Shown: positions 18,965-27,910 of the stretch, in pieces
Position numbering within the stretch: position 1 is the stretch's first letter
Layout: each line of letters begins with the position of its first letter
DNA from: Spirosoma sp. 48-14
GTDB lineage: Bacteria; Bacteroidota; Bacteroidia; Cytophagales; Spirosomataceae
Length of the DNA stretch: 64,000 bases
Assembly (NCBI RefSeq): GCF_001898575.1
Contig: NZ_MKUD01000025.1
Coordinates: forward strand, 1,892 to 65,891
Reading direction: 5' to 3'
The notes under the pieces: model-generated
What the model was told of the DNA's origin: nothing
What the model saw: only the letters and a program-made list of their open reading frames with translations
The model's database searches: none
Translations under genes and position numbers: made by a program

Positions 18965-19834
18965 TCAAAAATGCCCCTGGCGCTGCTGGTTGGTCCATTG
19001 TAAAGCCGTTTCCAGAAGCTTCACGAAGTTTTCGTTTTGCCAGGCGATTTCGTTATGCCCCATTGACGTATAGAACGTGCGGCCTTTGCCCGTCTGCTTG
19101 TACCAGGCCACAGGGTGATCTTTGCCCATACCAAAGTTTTTCGAGGTCATGAACAGCATATTCCCACTCGGGTTGATGGTTTCCCCATTAATGGTATAAA
19201 TGATGTTGAATCCTTTTTTGCGGGGGTTTTCAAAAAAGACATACCATTCGTCTGTATGCGACCATTTTTGAGGCAACTGGCTGAATAGACTGTCTTTCTG
19301 CGGGTCAAGTACTACATCTGCCAGTTGAAACTGAGGGCTGAGAGGGTGATGCGAAAACTTTGCCCCCAGCAAATGCTGCTCGTACCAATCCCAATGATGG
19401 GAGTCGTCGCCAGCACCGTGAATCCCCATCAGGCTACCGCCATTTTCCACATATTGCTCCAGGGCCCGTTTCTGCTCATCGTTGATCACCTCCCCGGTCG
19501 AGTTGTTGAAAATCACCGTACTGAACTTTGTCAGTTGTTCAGGATTAAACACGCCCCCCTCTTCCGTATCGTAAACGAACCAGTTGTTTTTCGCGGCCAG
19601 CGCTTTGATAACCGGCCTGGATACTTCTATGGACACCCCATGACGAAAGCCTGTAGTTTTTGAGAACAGTAAAATGGCGGGTTTATCGGCTGGAAACGTA
19701 ATTTGCGGGGCTTCTGTCTCGTACGATACCGGGAAGCCATTTTTTACTTTGTAGAAAAAAACTCCGGCGGCAATACCTAACAGGACAATGAGGCCCAAAA
19801 CGACCCCCGCAATGATTTTAACCACCTTCTTCAT
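18965..19834 (-). CDS. ThuA-domain protein, membrane anchored
   Basis: 289 residues from the ATG at 19834 (MKKVVKIIAGVVLGLIVLLG). An N-terminal membrane anchor is followed by one ThuA domain (AILLFSKTTGFRHGVSIEVS, LMGIHGAGDDSHHWDWYE, GRTFYTSMGHNEIAW), a flavodoxin/glutamine-amidotransferase-like fold linked to trehalose and other disaccharide use. It sits just upstream of the ThuA-dehydrogenase fusion (38-bp gap), and a palindromic operator precedes it. Confidence 0.88.
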   Translation of the reverse strand: MKKVVKIIAGVVLGLIVLLGIAAGVFFYKVKNGFPVSYETEAPQITFPADKPAILLFSKTTGFRHGVSIEVSRPVIKALAAKNNWFVYDTEEGGVFNPEQLTKFSTVIFNNSTGEVINDEQKRALEQYVENGGSLMGIHGAGDDSHHWDWYEQHLLGAKFSHHPLSPQFQLADVVLDPQKDSLFSQLPQKWSHTDEWYVFFENPRKKGFNIIYTINGETINPSGNMLFMTSKNFGMGKDHPVAWYKQTGKGRTFYTSMGHNEIAWQNENFVKLLETALQWTNQQRQGHF

Positions 19835-19917
19835 AAATCCGGCATTTGTCAGGGTTCTTTGCGCGTTGGTTTCAAATGATTTAGCGCTCACCTTAACAAA
19901 GGTATGGAATAAGTTTT

Positions 19918-19944
19918 TTTATTGTCTAAAAAATAGACAATAAA
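19918..19944. promoter_or_regulatory. Palindromic operator between ThuA cluster and Nudix regulator
   Basis: A perfect dyad is centred on 19931: TTTATTGTCTA, a 5-base A/T centre, then TAGACAATAAA. It lies in the 175-bp gap between the divergent ThuA cluster and the Nudix-type regulator, the usual place for such a regulator to act on both sides. Confidence 0.7.
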
Positions 19945-20009
19945 TTTTTCATTATTTTGTCTTTACAGAATACCATTCTTATCGAAACTCCTCGCTAACA
20001 CCATTACTC

Positions 20010-20735
20010 ATGAAATTATTTGACGAAGAATCCTTCATCCATCAACTCTCCATCGACTGTGTCATATTTGGTTATAAAGACGCTGAGCTAAAAGTGCTGA
20101 TTTCCCGAATCAACATGAAACAACCGCTCTGGGCGTTGCCCGGCGGATTTATCAGGCACGAAGAAGGCATCGATCAGGCTGCCAAGCGGATTCTGGAAGA
20201 ACGTACCGGACTAAAAGATATCTACCTGGAGCAGTACCATGTGTTTGGGGGGCCGAACCGTATAAATCACGAGGTTTTCAAAGGACTTACGACCTTACGG
20301 GATGAATGGGTCGACAAGGGGATTCTGGATGAATCGGGCATGCAGTGGCTGGCCAAACGATTTGTTTCGATTGGCTACTACGCCCTGGTTGACATCAACA
20401 CGACGCATCCTCAGAAATCGGAGCTGGACGATTCGGTAGACTGGTATAATGTCAAAGAGTTGCCAACTATGATTATGGACCACAACGATATGGTAGTGCA
20501 GGCGCTGGAAACGCTACGCCTAAACCTTGATCGAAAACTGATCGCGTTTAATCTGCTTCCCGAAACCTTCACCATGAAAGAGGTTCAGGAACTGTATGAA
20601 GCCATTTTCGACCAGCCGTTTGCCCGTAATAATTTCCAGAAAAAGATCCTGGATATGAACGTACTGGAGCGGCTGGAGAAGAAGTTTACGGGCGCTGCCA
20701 ACAAAGCCCCCTACCTGTACCGATTTCAGAAGTAA
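20010..20735 (+). CDS. Nudix-fold transcriptional regulator (NrtR/AraR type)
   Basis: 241 residues. The N-terminal Nudix fold has a decayed Nudix box: the consensus REUXEEXGU reads RILEERTGL, with two metal-binding glutamates lost, so hydrolysis is unlikely. The C-terminal 80 residues (LPETFTMKEVQELYEAIF to ANKAPYLYRFQK) form a winged helix. This is the arrangement of NrtR and of the Bacteroides AraR regulators, which bind a sugar or nucleotide ligand and leave palindromic operators. The 27-bp dyad and the divergent ThuA cluster make the latter the likely target. Confidence 0.85.
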   Translation: MKLFDEESFIHQLSIDCVIFGYKDAELKVLISRINMKQPLWALPGGFIRHEEGIDQAAKRILEERTGLKDIYLEQYHVFGGPNRINHEVFKGLTTLRDEWVDKGILDESGMQWLAKRFVSIGYYALVDINTTHPQKSELDDSVDWYNVKELPTMIMDHNDMVVQALETLRLNLDRKLIAFNLLPETFTMKEVQELYEAIFDQPFARNNFQKKILDMNVLERLEKKFTGAANKAPYLYRFQK

Positions 20736-20782
20736 TTTACTCTGCTCGGTTGATCAGTGTATAGAGGGGTAATGATGCAGGG

Positions 20783-21232
20783 TTAATTTACTTTACTGAA
20801 TTCAAAAGCCGGTCCATCTATCGCCCTGCCCAGATCCAGGTACATTCGGGTAGCATTCATATACAAGCCAGGGTTACGGACATACCAGTTGTCCTCTCTG
20901 GGCTAGGCATTTGTTTGTATGATCAGACTAGAATCCCGTTTAACTAACGCATAGTCAACTACATCAATCTGACTACCGTCTTCTATCACACGAATCTGGC
21001 TCGTATCAACCACCAGTTCTACGTTTGGTACCGCAGGCTCAGGAATCATTGCGTACACCTTTGCTAGCTTCCATTTTCCAGGTAACCAGTCTTGGGCCTG
21101 CTGCAAATTCTGGGTGTAATTTTTTAAAGGATCTGTTTTAGGATCGAGTGTGGGCTCGACAGCAACTGTTTTCGTACAACCCGCGAGAGCAAAAGCCAGG
21201 AGCACCCATACACTTAATAAACTATGTTTCAT
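20783..21232 (-). pseudogene. Small lipoprotein gene interrupted by an in-frame amber codon
   Basis: From ATG 21232 a lipoprotein (lipobox LAFALAGC) of lipocalin-like type (DWLPGKWKLAKVYA) runs to TAG at 20903-20905. In the same frame the sequence continues for 39 sensible codons (EDNWYVRNPGLYMNATRM, then LDLGRAIDGPAFEFSKVN) to TAA at 20783. The continuation reads like the missing last strands of the barrel. Either a recent nonsense mutation truncated the gene or the stop is occasionally read through. Confidence 0.75.
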
Positions 21233-21359
21233 TGGCAACCGAGATTCGTTCACTACCGGGAGTCTTTCAGACGCAGATAGGTTGTAACGTCGCAGCGAGA
21301 ATACTGTTTTTACTTTCTGGTGTAAACGTAGTATAAGTGATAGCAGACGTTTTCAATAA

Positions 21360-21533
21360 CTGAAGCTGTTTAAACTTTCTTGCTCAGACCAGCAATTGGC
21401 CCGTTTTGTCATGCTGACGCAGGAAGCATCTTCAGTAGTTGGAATTATAGCCGCTACTGAAGATGCTTCCTGCGTCAGCATGACAAAAACGCACCTGTTT
21501 GGCCTCAATTTGTAAAAGTTTAAACAGCTTCAG
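21360..21533. repeat. Nested palindromic repeat (REP-like inside a second palindrome)
   Basis: Outer perfect 19-bp arms (21360-21378 and 21515-21533) enclose an inner perfect 35-bp palindrome (21404-21438 and 21454-21488, loop 15). The inner arm carries GTCATGCTGACGCAGGAAGC, a motif I know as a dispersed intergenic repeat in Spirosoma/Hymenobacter relatives. The gap 21233-21533 holds little else. Confidence 0.75.
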
Positions 21534-22928
21534 CTACAACTTCTTCACGTTTACCGTCACTCGGGATTTTACTTTGATCAACACCTGAACCCCTTCGGGC
21601 CGAACCACGATGCGTTGGGGAACCAGTCGGAATGTATCGATGTCCAGATCAGTTTTCTGGCCGACTTTCGCATGAGCAAATGCAGTCTCAATTTTTTCAG
21701 GAATGGTCGAAATAGGATGCCGCAGCGGAACAACCATAGCCGCCTGAATGGTATCCCGCAGGTTGTCGTGCAGGAGCCAGTCGGCTGTAGCAAACAGCTT
21801 CTCTTTCGTATCGACATCAAAATCGACGTCCCGCATACGCAGGGTGTTGGTCAGCGTGTCGTAAACTGGTGTGCCATGAAAATACAGCGTTCCGTGCACC
21901 GCCCCTGCCACATCTGTTTTGAGAATGAGTTTACGACCGCTACCGTAGAGCATTGCATTTTTGATTTTCACGTTCCCCCCTACCAGATTCAGCTTTTCCC
22001 GATCCAGTGTCTTGGCTAGCACCTGATTAATATCGGTATAGGGAATGGTCGCCAGCACTTCCAGACGCGCCGATTCGGGCAATACTTTTCGGCGCAAAAG
22101 CCGCGGTAATTGCTCCAGCGAATCCATCGTTGGTTGAGGCCCAAGCCGGGTATCAACCCGAAACGCAATTTGAATAGGTACAGTAATCTGCTGATCATTA
22201 CCCATAACCGGCGCAACGGCAATACTAAACGGCCTGGGAATGAGCCAGATATTTTCAGGCTTTTTAGCCACGCGCAGGGGTTTCTGCATATCGCGCCAAA
22301 CCTTACTTACCTGCTTGTCGAGCCGAATACTCCGGTGAACGGCCCGATCGATAGCCTGCTCAATATCAGCCTTACGCTTGTCCAGGATTGTTTCCGCAAT
22401 TTTCTGCACACTCACCCTGATACCCAACAGCCGGACAGTCGGTTTCTGGGTCCAGTGATACTCTTCAAATCGGGAATTGGTGAGCAGGTGCCAGTTGGGC
22501 CCTACCCCTACCGGACTGGTGAAATTGACGGCTAAGGCACAGAGACGTCGGCTTTTCCGGTTTTCACTTTTACGCAGGCCTATTGGATTTGTATACCAGA
22601 CTTGCAGAGGAGCCGAAAAATACACCCGCCGATTCTGGTACTTAATCTGAATAGGGCCTGTTCGCTCCACCCGCAATCGCCAGGCTTCGCCCTTACGCCC
22701 TTGAAACGTCTCTTCCGTGACGAGTGTAGTTGAAAGCGCTTTATTAACCTTGGCTTCTAAATCACGGATATTAAAGGTGAGATGCCCTGCCATAAAGGAA
22801 ACAGGGTCTTCGATAGCGGGTTCGAAATCCTCAGCAACTGGCGCATCCGGGCGGACCCGTTTACAACCATCCAGACTGGCTATAAGAACAAGGAATATAA
22901 AAAATCCGATGATTTGTTGAGCTTTCAT
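21534..22928 (-). CDS. DUF4403-family lipoprotein
   Basis: 464 residues with lipobox IASLDGC. The body has paired BPI/SMP-like features typical of DUF4403: early YFSAPLQVWYTNPIGLRK, a central PFSIAVAPVMGNDQQITVPIQIAF, and the C-terminal LADTLR-like strand region ending VQVLIKVKSRVTVNVKKL. Length fits the family. The function is unknown; a periplasmic lipid-binding or envelope role is inferred from the fold. Confidence 0.85.
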   Translation of the reverse strand: MKAQQIIGFFIFLVLIASLDGCKRVRPDAPVAEDFEPAIEDPVSFMAGHLTFNIRDLEAKVNKALSTTLVTEETFQGRKGEAWRLRVERTGPIQIKYQNRRVYFSAPLQVWYTNPIGLRKSENRKSRRLCALAVNFTSPVGVGPNWHLLTNSRFEEYHWTQKPTVRLLGIRVSVQKIAETILDKRKADIEQAIDRAVHRSIRLDKQVSKVWRDMQKPLRVAKKPENIWLIPRPFSIAVAPVMGNDQQITVPIQIAFRVDTRLGPQPTMDSLEQLPRLLRRKVLPESARLEVLATIPYTDINQVLAKTLDREKLNLVGGNVKIKNAMLYGSGRKLILKTDVAGAVHGTLYFHGTPVYDTLTNTLRMRDVDFDVDTKEKLFATADWLLHDNLRDTIQAAMVVPLRHPISTIPEKIETAFAHAKVGQKTDLDIDTFRLVPQRIVVRPEGVQVLIKVKSRVTVNVKKL

Positions 22929-22980
22929 AGCAACAACAAAACTATCGGATGAACAAAATGTTAAACCAGGCTTTTAATAT

Positions 22981-23139
22981 TCACTTTTCGGTTAACCGAA
23001 CGCCCGGTTTTGTCTCAACGGCACACCCACATCCTTTGCCGCAACCTGCCTGCTTCGACGCAAAAAAACTTCGATACACGCGTCGGCCCAGATAGGCTAA
23101 TGCCCCGGCAAAAACCAGAAATATGATGAGTTCCTGCAT
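22981..23139 (-). CDS. FeoB-associated Cys-rich membrane peptide
   Basis: 52 residues from ATG 23139. One N-terminal membrane helix (ELIIFLVFAGALAYLGRRVY) is followed by the cysteine cluster CGKGCGCAV. This matches the short 'FeoB-associated Cys-rich' proteins, which are often near ferrous iron transporters, but no feoB is in this window. Confidence 0.75.
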   Translation of the reverse strand: MQELIIFLVFAGALAYLGRRVYRSFFASKQAGCGKGCGCAVETKPGVRLTEK

Positions 23140-23235
23140 ATCATTAAATGAATAATGTAAAATGAAAAATGGATAATAAATTGACTTAACATGCTCGACA
23201 CATTAATCATTTTACATTACTCATTATACATTTTT

Positions 23236-23772
23236 TCACACCCATCCGTTCCGTTCGGCCAGTCGATAGGCATGCTGGTAGTGGTGTTCGCCATGCCAGG
23301 CATACATGGCAATAACTTCCTGAATGGTAAATTCACGTTTACTGCCCGGATGGAAATAGGTACGCTGCAAATCCGCATCGGACAGCGATGACAGAATAGT
23401 CACCCAGCGCTGATGCAGATTCCGAAGAATAACCAGCGAAGGAGCAATAGCCAGTTTTGAGTCAGGGAGTTTGGCCCATTCCCCTTCTTCATAAGGCGAA
23501 ATAGTCGGGTTCGACTCCGTCAATCCCAGTTTGGTACGCACATAGGCATTGATATGGCTATCGGCAATGTGATGAACCAGTTGCCGAACCGTCCATCCTG
23601 CGGGCCGGTAGGGTGTATCAAGTCGATCATCCCCCCACTTGCCAACGAGTTCGGTTAATTTGATTGGTAGTTCGTCAATATCAGCCAGGTGCTGCCGGGT
23701 TTCTTCGGCGGAATATGTTTTTCCGTACACGAAATCGCCAATGGGGTAACGGAGTGCATCGAGGTCTTGCAT
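23236..23772 (-). CDS. DinB/YfiT-family putative metal-dependent transferase
   Basis: 178 residues, a four-helix DinB fold. The three metal-binding histidines are in RQLVHHIADS and AWHGEHHYQH. The N-terminus (LRYPIGDFVYGKTYSAEE) is typical of the YfiT/BstA group, which includes bacillithiol S-transferases acting in detoxification. Actual thiol substrate unknown. Confidence 0.88.
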   Translation of the reverse strand: MQDLDALRYPIGDFVYGKTYSAEETRQHLADIDELPIKLTELVGKWGDDRLDTPYRPAGWTVRQLVHHIADSHINAYVRTKLGLTESNPTISPYEEGEWAKLPDSKLAIAPSLVILRNLHQRWVTILSSLSDADLQRTYFHPGSKREFTIQEVIAMYAWHGEHHYQHAYRLAERNGWV

Positions 23773-23872
23773 AGGTCTTTGTCATTAGCGTGTCAGTGCA
23801 AATAGCATAGGATTTGGATGGATCAACTCATCCGATCGTCAAAACCTGACTAGTCCGGTCAGCGTTTGCCGA

Positions 23873-24673
23873 TCATTCCCAATGTTCCTGAATGGCCTGA
23901 ATCAGTTCCGGGTGGACACCACAGGCCGCTACCACATCGCCCTCGAACAGAAAATCGTCGCCCCCACTGAAGTTGGTAACCACCCCGCCCGCTTCCTGCA
24001 CCAGCAGTACCCCGGCAGCCATATCCCACGAATTGAGGTTGTATTCGTAAAAGGCTTCGAACCGCCCACAGGCCACATACGCCAGATCGATAGCAGCTGA
24101 CCCCATCCGGCGCAACCCATGCGTGCGCTGCATAAGCGACTCCAGGATGTGCAGATATCGCTGCATTTGATCAAAGCGGTAGTACGGGAACCCGGTAGCG
24201 ATCAGGCTTTCGCCCAGGGTTGTTGCCGGAGAAACCGAAATCTTTGTTCCGTTGCAATAGGCTCCTCCGCCCTTCCAGGCCGAGAAACATTCGTCGCGGT
24301 TCGGATCGTAGACAACACCAGCAATGGGCGTTTTACCCTGCGCCAGGCCAATGCTGACCGAGAAAACCGGAAGACCGTGAATGAAATTAGCCGTTCCATC
24401 GAGCGGATCGATGATCCAGTTTAGGGCACTCTGATCGGCCTCCTGACCCGTTGTTCCTTCTTCAGTAATAAAACCCGCTTCGGGCAGCAACCGGCTTAGT
24501 TTATCGACCAGTTGTTTTTCGGTTTCTTTATCGACATACGAAACCAGGTTGTTCAATCCTTTGTATTCAATCGACTCCCGCTGAAACTTCTGCCGCTCCT
24601 GAATGAGAAACGCGCCAGCTTCGGTGGCAATCAGACAAATTTCGCGAGTCAATGCAGCTAAATCCTGAGGCAT
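23873..24673 (-). CDS. Inositol monophosphatase family protein
   Basis: 266 residues with all metal-site motifs: GFITEEGT, WIIDPLDGTANFIHG, and NSWDMAAGVLLVQEAGG. It hydrolyses phosphomonoesters such as inositol-1-phosphate, or acts on fructose-1,6-bisphosphate or NADP-like substrates in some members. Cytoplasmic. It has no obvious functional link to its neighbours. Confidence 0.92.
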   Translation of the reverse strand: MPQDLAALTREICLIATEAGAFLIQERQKFQRESIEYKGLNNLVSYVDKETEKQLVDKLSRLLPEAGFITEEGTTGQEADQSALNWIIDPLDGTANFIHGLPVFSVSIGLAQGKTPIAGVVYDPNRDECFSAWKGGGAYCNGTKISVSPATTLGESLIATGFPYYRFDQMQRYLHILESLMQRTHGLRRMGSAAIDLAYVACGRFEAFYEYNLNSWDMAAGVLLVQEAGGVVTNFSGGDDFLFEGDVVAACGVHPELIQAIQEHWE

Positions 24674-24739
24674 TATCGGTGGTGCGGGTGGTAACCCGCG
24701 TTTATACTGAAAAAAAGCGTGCTACCCACCCGCTCTATA

Positions 24740-25093
24740 TTATAGTTCGTCGGCAATCAGATCATCAGCTTCGGGTAGTAGCTCAATGCTGTCATGACAG
24801 GTTAAAACGACATCCGGGTAAGGCATATACATACCTGACAGAACATCTACTTTCATATTTTCTGTAAATACCCTACACCCTTTGGCCTTCGTTTGCCCCT
24901 TTAACTGATCTTTTACATTATCAATCAACAGATTATGATTAACCGTTCCGCCTGCTATGGCATACAGTTCACCATTGTAAAACTCATGGCGAACTTCGCT
25001 CTTCTCCTCCAGAGTCAGGTATTCGTCAATGGTATATCTATACGATGATCTGGGCTGATTAGCAAGCATACCAACATTCATTTTGCGGGGCAT
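24740..25093 (-). pseudogene. Truncated Uma2-family (DUF820) endonuclease
   Basis: 117 residues. The N-terminal half of a Uma2/DUF820 PD-(D/E)XK domain is clear (YTIDEYLTLEEKSEVRHEFYNGELYAIAGGTVNHN, and the first active-site Asp in YMPYPDVVLTC). The family is normally near 190 residues, and the second half with the E-x-K part is absent before the stop. It is most likely an inactive remnant. Confidence 0.7.
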
Positions 25094-25156
25094 TTACTGA
25101 ACAAAACCGCGATTCGCATAGGTCGAATGAACCGTGCCCTGTTCGGTAAATGCCCC
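25087..25156. repeat. 17-bp inverted repeat at the 5' end of the Uma2 remnant
   Basis: GGGGCATTTACTGAACA (25087-25103) is mirrored at 25140-25156 with one mismatch. It fills the gap between the purL stop and the Uma2 start, and may be a terminator-like hairpin or a scar of the event that truncated the gene. Confidence 0.5.
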
Positions 25157-25162
25157 GGATTA

Positions 25163-27421
25163 TTACTTCATGATTTCGCCTAGTGCGTTATCATACAGCC
25201 CTTTCGCATCCGACACCGACATAACCGTTGCCGTATCGATGCTGAAATCACCATCGGTTACAGTACCCAGGAACTGGAACGGCAGGATGCTATCTTCGAG
25301 ATACTTAACGACATGCTGTTGCTGATCGGGCGAAACCGAAATGACCACCCGGCTCTGGCTCTCACCAAACAGGAACGCATCGGCCCGGTAGCGCGTATCA
25401 GACTCGATAGCAAACCCTTTGTTCCCCGTCATGGCCGACTCTGCCAGCGTGACGAACAACCCACCATCCGATACGTCGTGTGCCGACTGAAGCCAGCCGT
25501 TCCGAATCATCGTTTTGATGCCTTCCTGCACACGCCATTCGGTTTCAAAGTCGAAATAGGGAGCGGGCGATGCGTTGATACCTCGGTACGAATAGAGGTA
25601 TTCCGACGACGCGATGTCGCTGGTCGATGGCCCAACCAGGTAGATCAGATCGCCAGTCGCTTTGAAATTCAGCGTCGTCTGGTGCACTGGATTTTCCATA
25701 AGCCCAAGCATACCAATGGTCGGCGTTGGGAACACCGGACCATCGTCGGAGCTTTGGTTGTAGAAGCTCACGTTGCCACCCGTTACCGGCGTACTGAACC
25801 GACGGCAGGCTTCACCCATTCCCTGTACGGCTTCGACAAAATGCCAGTACACTTCCGGTACATAGGGGTTTCCGAAATTGAGATTATTGGTTACGGCCAG
25901 TGGCTCCCCGCCCGAACAAACAATGTTTCGACAGGCTTCGGCCACGGCGATCATGGCTCCCTGTCTTGGGTTGGCATTGACGTATCGGCTGTTGCAGTCG
26001 ACGGTAATCACGATGGATTTATCAGTCTCGGGCAAGCCGGGGCCTTTAACCCGTACTACCGCAGCATCCGACGGCGCATTGGTGCTCCGGTTGGCCGTTC
26101 CCACCATCGAGTCGTATTGCTCGTATACCCACTTCCGTGAGCAGATATTCGGGTGCGACAGCAAGTGTTTGGCTACGTCGGCAATCTCCGACGCTTCGAT
26201 GTCATCGACGTCCGACGGATCGAATTTGGCGTACTCATTTATATAAGCCGGTTCTTTGTATTCACGCTGATACTGCGGAGCACCGCCACCCAGCACCAGA
26301 TCGTAGGCAGGTACATCGGCAACCAATTCGCCATAGCGGTAGAAATGCAATCTACCGACTCCTTCAGCGTCCGGGGGGGTTACCTCGCCAATCTGGGCGC
26401 AGTTCAGATCCCACTTGTCGAAAATAGCCTGAATGACCGATTCCTTGCCTTTCTCGATAACCACCAGCATGCGCTCCTGCGACTCCGACAGCAGAATCTC
26501 AAACGGGGCCATGTTGGGTTGCCGGGTCGGCACTTTGTCGAGGTCGATAATCATACCGTGTTCGCCTTTGGCACTCATTTCCGAAGTCGAGCAGATGATC
26601 CCAGCCGCACCCATATCCTGAATCCCGATTACGTAGCCAGTAGCGATAATTTCGAGGGTGGCTTCGAGCAGGAGTTTTTCCATGAACGGGTCGCCTACCT
26701 GCACCGCAGGCAGTTTGTCGGTCGAAGCGGCCGTGATATCTTCCGAGGCAAACGTAGCGCCGTGGATACCATCTTTACCCGTAGCCGACCCCACAATAAA
26801 CACAGGGTTACCGACCCCATAGCTGGTTGCCTTAGCCACCTTTCCGACTTCGACAATCCCGGCCGAGAAGGCATTCACGAGTGGGTTGGTATTGTAGCAC
26901 TCATCAAAATAAATCTCCCCGCCAACGGTTGGGATACCGAATGCATTGCCGTAATCGCCGATGCCTTTCACAACACCCCGCAGCAGACGGCGGGTTTTGG
27001 TCAGGCTCAGGTCGCCAAACCGGAGCGAGTTGAGCTGGGCAATAGGGCGGGCACCCATCGTAAAAATATCCCGGTTGATGCCCCCTACCCCGGTAGCGGC
27101 TCCCTGGTAGGGTTCCAGCGCCGACGGGTGGTTGTGCGATTCGATCTTGAACGAACAGGCCAGCCCATCGCCAATATCGACCAGACCGGCATTTTCTTCC
27201 CCAGCTTTGGCCAGCATCCGTTCCGAATCGCGCGGCAGGGTTTTAAGCCAGACGATCGAATTCTTATAGGAGCAGTGTTCGGACCACATCACCGAGAAGA
27301 TACTCAGTTCGGTAAAGTTGGGTTTCCGCCCCAGAATCTGGGCAATGCGGTCAAATTCATCCGGTAACAGGCCCAGCTTCCGGGCGGTTTCAACAGTAGG
27401 GAGCGTTTCGAGGGTATCCAT
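25163..27421 (-). CDS. purL: Phosphoribosylformylglycinamidine synthase subunit PurL
   Basis: 752 residues, the small PurL type that works with separate PurQ and PurS. Motifs include FSVMWSEHCSYKNS, ESHNHPSALEPYQGAATGVGG, GGEIYFDECY and the ATP-binding SDGGLFVTLAESAM region. It catalyses the ATP- and ammonia-dependent conversion of FGAR to FGAM, step four of purine synthesis. It is full length and single, with no other pur gene beside it. Confidence 0.97.
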   Translation of the reverse strand: MDTLETLPTVETARKLGLLPDEFDRIAQILGRKPNFTELSIFSVMWSEHCSYKNSIVWLKTLPRDSERMLAKAGEENAGLVDIGDGLACSFKIESHNHPSALEPYQGAATGVGGINRDIFTMGARPIAQLNSLRFGDLSLTKTRRLLRGVVKGIGDYGNAFGIPTVGGEIYFDECYNTNPLVNAFSAGIVEVGKVAKATSYGVGNPVFIVGSATGKDGIHGATFASEDITAASTDKLPAVQVGDPFMEKLLLEATLEIIATGYVIGIQDMGAAGIICSTSEMSAKGEHGMIIDLDKVPTRQPNMAPFEILLSESQERMLVVIEKGKESVIQAIFDKWDLNCAQIGEVTPPDAEGVGRLHFYRYGELVADVPAYDLVLGGGAPQYQREYKEPAYINEYAKFDPSDVDDIEASEIADVAKHLLSHPNICSRKWVYEQYDSMVGTANRSTNAPSDAAVVRVKGPGLPETDKSIVITVDCNSRYVNANPRQGAMIAVAEACRNIVCSGGEPLAVTNNLNFGNPYVPEVYWHFVEAVQGMGEACRRFSTPVTGGNVSFYNQSSDDGPVFPTPTIGMLGLMENPVHQTTLNFKATGDLIYLVGPSTSDIASSEYLYSYRGINASPAPYFDFETEWRVQEGIKTMIRNGWLQSAHDVSDGGLFVTLAESAMTGNKGFAIESDTRYRADAFLFGESQSRVVISVSPDQQQHVVKYLEDSILPFQFLGTVTDGDFSIDTATVMSVSDAKGLYDNALGEIMK

Positions 27422-27429
27422 AAAGAGCG

Positions 27430-27508
27430 AAAGAGTGAAAGAGCGAAAGAGCGGTTAAAAGAAGGCGGTTACATTCCGCTCATTCACTCTTTCGCTCTTT
27501 CACTCTTT
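27430..27508. repeat. Inverted repeat of AAAGAG/GAAAGAG octamers upstream of purL
   Basis: Perfect 22-bp arms (27430-27451, 27487-27508), each built from short direct units AAAGAGYGA, lie directly upstream of the purL start. They could fold into a leader hairpin in the purL mRNA. No known purine riboswitch fold was recognised. Confidence 0.55.
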
Positions 27509-27557
27509 AAATCTGGTCCAAAATTAGGCTTTTTGCCTAAAATTGCCCCGGTATGGG

Positions 27558-27587
27558 TTGACAAATCTTAAAAGGCTTGTATATTTG
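27558..27587 (+). promoter_or_regulatory. Bacteroidota-type promoter of tRNA-Ser
   Basis: TTG at 27558-27560, then exactly 19 bases, then TATATTTG at 27580-27587. This is the consensus TTG-N19-TAnnTTTG of the primary sigma factor in Bacteroidota, placed about 10 bp before the tRNA. Confidence 0.85.
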
Positions 27588-27596
27588 CACCCAGAA

Positions 27597-27681
27597 AGAG
27601 AGATGGCAGAGTGGTCGATTGCGTCGGTCTTGAAAACCGAAGACTGTAACAGGTCCGGGGGTTCGAATCCCTCTCTCTCTG
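27597..27681 (+). tRNA. tRNA-Ser (anticodon UGA)
   Basis: 85 nt with all arms. The acceptor AGAGAGA pairs with TCTCTCT; D arm follows; the anticodon arm TCGGT-CTTGAAA-ACCGA gives TGA. It has a long variable arm and T arm GGTTCGAATCC. CCA is not encoded. Its 3' end serves as the attachment site of element 1. Confidence 0.96.
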
Positions 27682-27682
27682 C
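27666..27682 (+). other. attL core (tRNA-Ser 3' end)
   Basis: AATCCCTCTCTCTCTGC, identical to 58601-58617. It covers the T-arm/acceptor 3' strand of tRNA-Ser, so integration keeps the tRNA intact. Confidence 0.9.
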
Positions 27683-27820
27683 AACCCCATCGCAGGGGAA
27701 CTCAGAAAAGCCAGTTTGCACCGAGCGAGCTGGTTTTTTTTATGCCCGTTTCGCTCCTAATTTCCTGTTATTCATACTAGTTACCAAACAGGTACAAAAT
27801 CGGAGTCACATTTTTTAAAA

Positions 27821-27829
27821 TCGGGTACA
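27821..27829 (+). other. Putative integrase arm-type site (left)
   Basis: TCGGGTACA, found again twice beside attR (58513-58521 and 58525-58533). The symmetric placement near both ends fits arm-type binding sites for the element 1 integrase. Confidence 0.5.
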
Positions 27830-27910
27830 CTGGTTAAGTAGCTCATTAACTAATATGAATACCATTTAATATACAAATCTCCATATTCAGCAAAATTTAT
27901 GTTGTCTGCG

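Noticed and set aside
26153-27367. Long plus-strand open frame of about 404 codons
   Set aside because: It is entirely antisense to purL, with composition of a complementary-strand shadow and no motif.
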